Source of the DNA: Phycisphaeraceae bacterium
GTDB taxonomy: Bacteria > Planctomycetota > Phycisphaerae > Phycisphaerales > UBA1924
Direction: 5' to 3'
Assembly (NCBI GenBank): GCA_026126305.1
Contig: JAHCJI010000008.1
Location: 62,001-126,000 of the forward strand
Length of the DNA: 64,000 nt
The notes under the pieces are model-generated. The model did not search any database and was not told the DNA's origin. It worked only from the letters and a program-made list of their open reading frames with translations. This document shows, piece by piece, positions 61,244-64,000 of this stretch. Both the position numbers and the translations under genes were made by a program. Positions within the stretch are counted from its first letter, which is position 1. The number at the start of each line of letters is the position of its first letter.

Positions 61244-63198
61244 GCGCCCCGCTCGCAACGAAGCACGAGCACCGAGAGCGGTGGCAGGGTCAGGCAGAGG
61301 CTGTAGGGCCGGCCGTGGAAGGGCTTTTCATCGGCCGTTACGCCGCCTTTGTTGCCAACATCCGAACCGCCAAAGCACGCGGCATCGGTATTGAGCGCCT
61401 CTTCCCAGAACCCGGGAAACGGCACGCCCAGTCGATAGCCCTCGCGCACGACGGGCGTGAAGTTGGCCACCACCAGCAGCGTGTCGCGCTCGCGCACGCC
61501 ACGGCGCAGGTAAGCGATGACGGTTGTCTCGGCGTCGGTGCAATCGACCCACTCGAACCCGCGCGGGTCGCAGTCGCGCTCGTGCAGCGCCGGCTCACGC
61601 TTATAAAGATCGTTGAGCGTGCCCACGAGCGCCGCGATGCTGGCGTGATGAGGCACGTCTTCCAGGTGCCATTCGACGCTGCTGTCATGGTTCCACTCGG
61701 GCACCTGCGCCAGCTCGCCGCCCATAAACAGCAGCTTCTTGCCCGGCTGGGTCCATTGCAAGCCGTAGAGCAGACGCATGTTGGCCATGCGTTGCCATTC
61801 GTCGCCCGGCATGCGTCCCAGCAGGCTGCCCTTGCCGTGCACCACCTCGTCGTGGCTGAGCGGCAGAACGTAGTTCTCGCTGAACTGGTATACCGCGCGG
61901 AAGCTGATCTCGTTGTGGTGGTACTTGCGGTGGATGGGCTCGCGGCCCAGGTAGTGCAGCGTGTCGTGCATCCAGCCCATGTCCCACTTGTACCCGAACC
62001 CAAGCCCGCCCAGGTGGGCCGGTCGAGACACCCCGGGCCACGCGGTCGATTCTTCGGCGAACGTCACGATGTCTGGGAAGGCACCGTAGAGCGTGGTGTT
62101 CAGTTGCCGCAAGAAGCCGATGGCTTCCAGGTTCTCCCGCCCGCCGTAGCGATTGGGCACCCACTCGCCCTCCTTGCGGGAGTAGTCGCGGTAGAGCATG
62201 GAAGCGACGGCGTCGACGCGGATGCCATCCACGTGGTACTTGTCGAGCCAGAACATGGCGCTGGAGATCAGGAAGCTGCGCACCTCGTGCCGGCCGTAGT
62301 TGAAGATCATCGACTTCCAATCCGGGTGGAAGCCCTCGCGCGGGTCGGCGTGCTCGAACAGGTGCGTCCCATCGAACAGCGCCAGCCCGTGCCCATCCCC
62401 TGGGAAGTGGCTGGGCACCCAGTCCAGGATCACCCCGATGCCAGCCTGATGCAGCGTGTCGATCAGGAACATGAAGTCTTGCGGCGTGCCATATCGGCTC
62501 GTAGGCGCGAAGTACCCCGTCGTCTGGTACCCCCAGCTCTTGTACAGCGGGTGCTCCATCACCGGCATCAGTTCCACGTGCGTGAAGCCAAGCCGGTTGC
62601 AATACTCGGCCAGCACCGGCGCCAGTTCGCGGTAGTTCAGGCTACGGTACCCGTCCTCGAGCACCCGCCGCCACGAGCCCAGGTGCAACTCGTAGATGCT
62701 CATGGGCCGGTCGACGCGATGCCGCTCGCCGCGCGTGCGCATCCATTCCGCGTCGTTCCAGTGATACGCCAGCCCATGCACGATCGAAGCGGTGCGGGGC
62801 GGCTGCTCATGGCGGAAGCCGAAGGGATCGGTCTTCTCGAGCCGTCGCCCGCCCGCGTGGGAGTCGATCAGGTACTTGTAGTGGCAACCTTCGCGAGCGT
62901 GGGGCGACACCCCCATCCAGATCCCGCTGCTGCCTATCGGCGAGAGCATGTCGGCCCCGGGCGTCCAGTGGTTCCAATCACCCACCACCGACACGGCCCG
63001 GGCGTTGGGTGCCCAGACACCAAAACGGACACCACGCCCGCCCGAAAGCGGGTGGGCCCCCAGTTTTTCGTAGAGCCCCGCGTGGGTGCCCTCGTTGAAC
63101 CAGTACTGGTCGTCGGCCGAGATCCACCCCGATTCCTGGACGGGCTGTCCAAACGACGGCTGGGCATTGGAGGGAATCATCATCAGATGGTTGGTCAT
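61240..63198 (-). CDS. glgB: 1,4-alpha-glucan branching enzyme
   Basis: GH13 enzyme that makes alpha-1,6 branches in glycogen; 652 residues. The ATG at 63198 (MTNHLMMIPSNAQPSFG) has GGAG upstream; the frame to 63309 is non-coding in character. A CBM48 domain (VRFGVWAPNARAVSVVGDWN) precedes the barrel. The barrel has VILDWVPSHFPGD, DGIRVDAVASMLYRDYSR (nucleophile Asp), IVTFAEESTAWPGVS (acid/base Glu) and LPLSHDEVVHGKGSL. The C-terminal beta domain ends LPPLSVLVLRCE. It is first in glgB-malQ-GH57. Confidence 0.96.
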   Translation of the reverse strand: MTNHLMMIPSNAQPSFGQPVQESGWISADDQYWFNEGTHAGLYEKLGAHPLSGGRGVRFGVWAPNARAVSVVGDWNHWTPGADMLSPIGSSGIWMGVSPHAREGCHYKYLIDSHAGGRRLEKTDPFGFRHEQPPRTASIVHGLAYHWNDAEWMRTRGERHRVDRPMSIYELHLGSWRRVLEDGYRSLNYRELAPVLAEYCNRLGFTHVELMPVMEHPLYKSWGYQTTGYFAPTSRYGTPQDFMFLIDTLHQAGIGVILDWVPSHFPGDGHGLALFDGTHLFEHADPREGFHPDWKSMIFNYGRHEVRSFLISSAMFWLDKYHVDGIRVDAVASMLYRDYSRKEGEWVPNRYGGRENLEAIGFLRQLNTTLYGAFPDIVTFAEESTAWPGVSRPAHLGGLGFGYKWDMGWMHDTLHYLGREPIHRKYHHNEISFRAVYQFSENYVLPLSHDEVVHGKGSLLGRMPGDEWQRMANMRLLYGLQWTQPGKKLLFMGGELAQVPEWNHDSSVEWHLEDVPHHASIAALVGTLNDLYKREPALHERDCDPRGFEWVDCTDAETTVIAYLRRGVRERDTLLVVANFTPVVREGYRLGVPFPGFWEEALNTDAACFGGSDVGNKGGVTADEKPFHGRPYSLCLTLPPLSVLVLRCERGA

Positions 63199-63314
63199 GT
63201 CTGGGCTCCACGCGGCACACACACCGGCGAAACACAGATCGACCGAAAACGCCCGATCGTCCAACGGAAACCCGACGGGGTTCTCCCCATGCCCGCCCGA
63301 AGACCGCACGGGAT

Positions 63315-63722
63315 TCAGGTCAGGCCACGCTCACGCCGAAGTTCGGCCTCGGCGCGAAGCCAGTCGGCCTGCGGGTCTCCCGGCTGGCCCCCACGAGACA
63401 GGTAGATCTCGTGGGCACGGCGGCGGATTTCGTCCTGGGTAGGTTCCAAGGATGCAATCGAGGCTGGCGTCTCCACGGGCTTCTGGGGTACGGGCTTCTG
63501 GGGTTTCAGGGCGGACATCACCCCGCCCAAGGGTGCGGGCGTCACCCCCTTGGGTTCGGCCAAGCCCTCCGACGCACGCTCCTGCACTCGTTCGCGGCTT
63601 GGAGACACCGGCCGAAGCACCGACTCGGGCACATCATCCGAAGGGCTTCGGGGTTGCCGGCGAGACGCGGTGAACACCGAATAGGCGTGTTGTCTCAGCG
63701 CACTGCTGTTGGAGCCGATCAC
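63315..63722 (-). CDS. DUF2934 protein
   Basis: A protein of 135 residues from a GTG at 63722, chosen because GGAGG stands six bases upstream; an ATG at 63518 would leave only the C-terminal 67. A disordered Ser/Pro/Arg-rich N-terminal region leads to the conserved module QDEIRRRAHEIYLSRGG, then GDPQADWLRAEAELRRE, which defines DUF2934, a short family of unknown role abundant in planctomycetes and other soil or aquatic bacteria. It lies upstream of glgB on the same strand with a 116-base gap. Confidence 0.72.
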   Translation of the reverse strand: MIGSNSSALRQHAYSVFTASRRQPRSPSDDVPESVLRPVSPSRERVQERASEGLAEPKGVTPAPLGGVMSALKPQKPVPQKPVETPASIASLEPTQDEIRRRAHEIYLSRGGQPGDPQADWLRAEAELRRERGLT

Positions 63723-64000
63723 GGCCCACCTCCGTGTGGTTTCCGGGCGAACGCTCCGAGGTCGTTCCGCCCGTCTGGCCCCTGGGGTATGGCTTGCCCC
63801 ATGCCACCACGTCGCCATTCTTGGGGCCGAGAGAGCCATGCACCACCACGACTCAACTCTTGCCCAATCCTATGTTTCGCAAGCACCATCGGCAAGATCG
63901 CACCACGACTTTGGCACGACTTCTTGAAGTTTTGACACGGGCCACGCGAACAGTGTGCGAGCAGGTGTCGTGAACACGCCAGAAATCTGTTCCACGCTCA
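63723..64000. other. No gene seen at the right edge
   Basis: Short open frames on both strands lack coding character. The sequence after 63840 is clearly less GC-rich, as expected for a promoter region of the DUF2934 gene. A lone TTGACA at 63932-63937 on the plus strand has no acceptable -10 partner. Confidence 0.3.

Noticed and set aside
61081..63405. Long plus-strand frame opposite glgB and malQ (774 codons)
   Set aside because: Shadow of two firmly identified enzymes; no motif or start signal.
63932..63960. TTGACA at the right edge as a promoter
   Set aside because: No acceptable -10 hexamer at 16-18 bases and no gene following within the window.
1..64000. CRISPR arrays, tRNA or rRNA genes, insertion sequences, phage genes
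   Set aside because: Looked for on both strands; no regularly spaced exact repeats, no cloverleaf-like segments with the TTCGA arm in place, and no transposase or integrase motifs were seen.

Overview
The window looks like chromosome from a marine-type planctomycete of the class Phycisphaerae. This rests on very high GC content and three secreted proteins that share a paired calcium-loop C-terminus (L-T-I-F-D-F-L-A-F-Q) ending in Gly-Cys. It also rests on a prepilin-like protein with the H-x9-D-G motif, a DUF1573/rhodanese/MauE trio, a DUF2934 protein and a LysW-carrier amino-acid operon. Genes are dense, often overlapping by a few bases, and occur on both strands. I see no tRNA, rRNA, CRISPR array, transposase or phage module.

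Layout. 1-3.4 kb: the end of a TolC-type efflux gene, an unknown protein and a secreted calcium-loop protein. 3.6-9.9 kb, minus strand: dxr, an RNase E/G with four arginine tracts, and ptsI. 10.2-13.2 kb, plus strand: rho, a two-helix membrane protein and pdxJ. 13.1-17.5 kb, minus strand: a complete LysW-type operon (lysW, lysX, lysY, lysZ, lysK) preceded by a Lys-containing short ORF and a terminator. 17.5-21 kb: two more calcium-loop secreted proteins, one a subtilase. 21.2-28.5 kb, minus strand: one tight run of MBL hydrolase, hotdog protein, polytopic membrane protein, and a YhaO-like/YhaN-like nuclease pair. 28.6-36.2 kb: a HicA-like orphan, a GNAT, glutamate dehydrogenase, the DUF1573-rhodanese-MauE trio, rpsR, a methionine-sulfoxide-reductase fusion and tmk. 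36.2-45.5 kb is the least conserved stretch: a prepilin-like protein, a LuxR-type regulator, a 1113-residue membrane protein of unknown function, a 21-bp tandem-repeat array, and small orphans, one of them frameshifted. 45.5-57.1 kb, minus strand: an amidohydrolase, the histidine operon, the 5-oxoprolinase genes and an LpxH-like phosphoesterase. 57.1-63.7 kb, minus strand: a glycogen module (glgB, malQ, GH57) behind a DUF2934 protein.

The most striking content is regulatory. Upstream of hisG is a 23-codon leader ORF with seven His codons, followed by an intrinsic terminator. This is a textbook his attenuator, in a phylum where I know of none described. The lysW operon carries the same architecture: a 27-codon ORF with AAA-GCC-AAA-GCC-AAA, a 14-bp terminator, and a possible antiterminator pairing. 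Both leader ORFs lack a ribosome-binding site and sit directly after promoter-like sequences, so both may be translated from leaderless mRNA. The his operon also encodes a single HisA-HisI-HisE polypeptide, and no histidinol-phosphate phosphatase is present in it.
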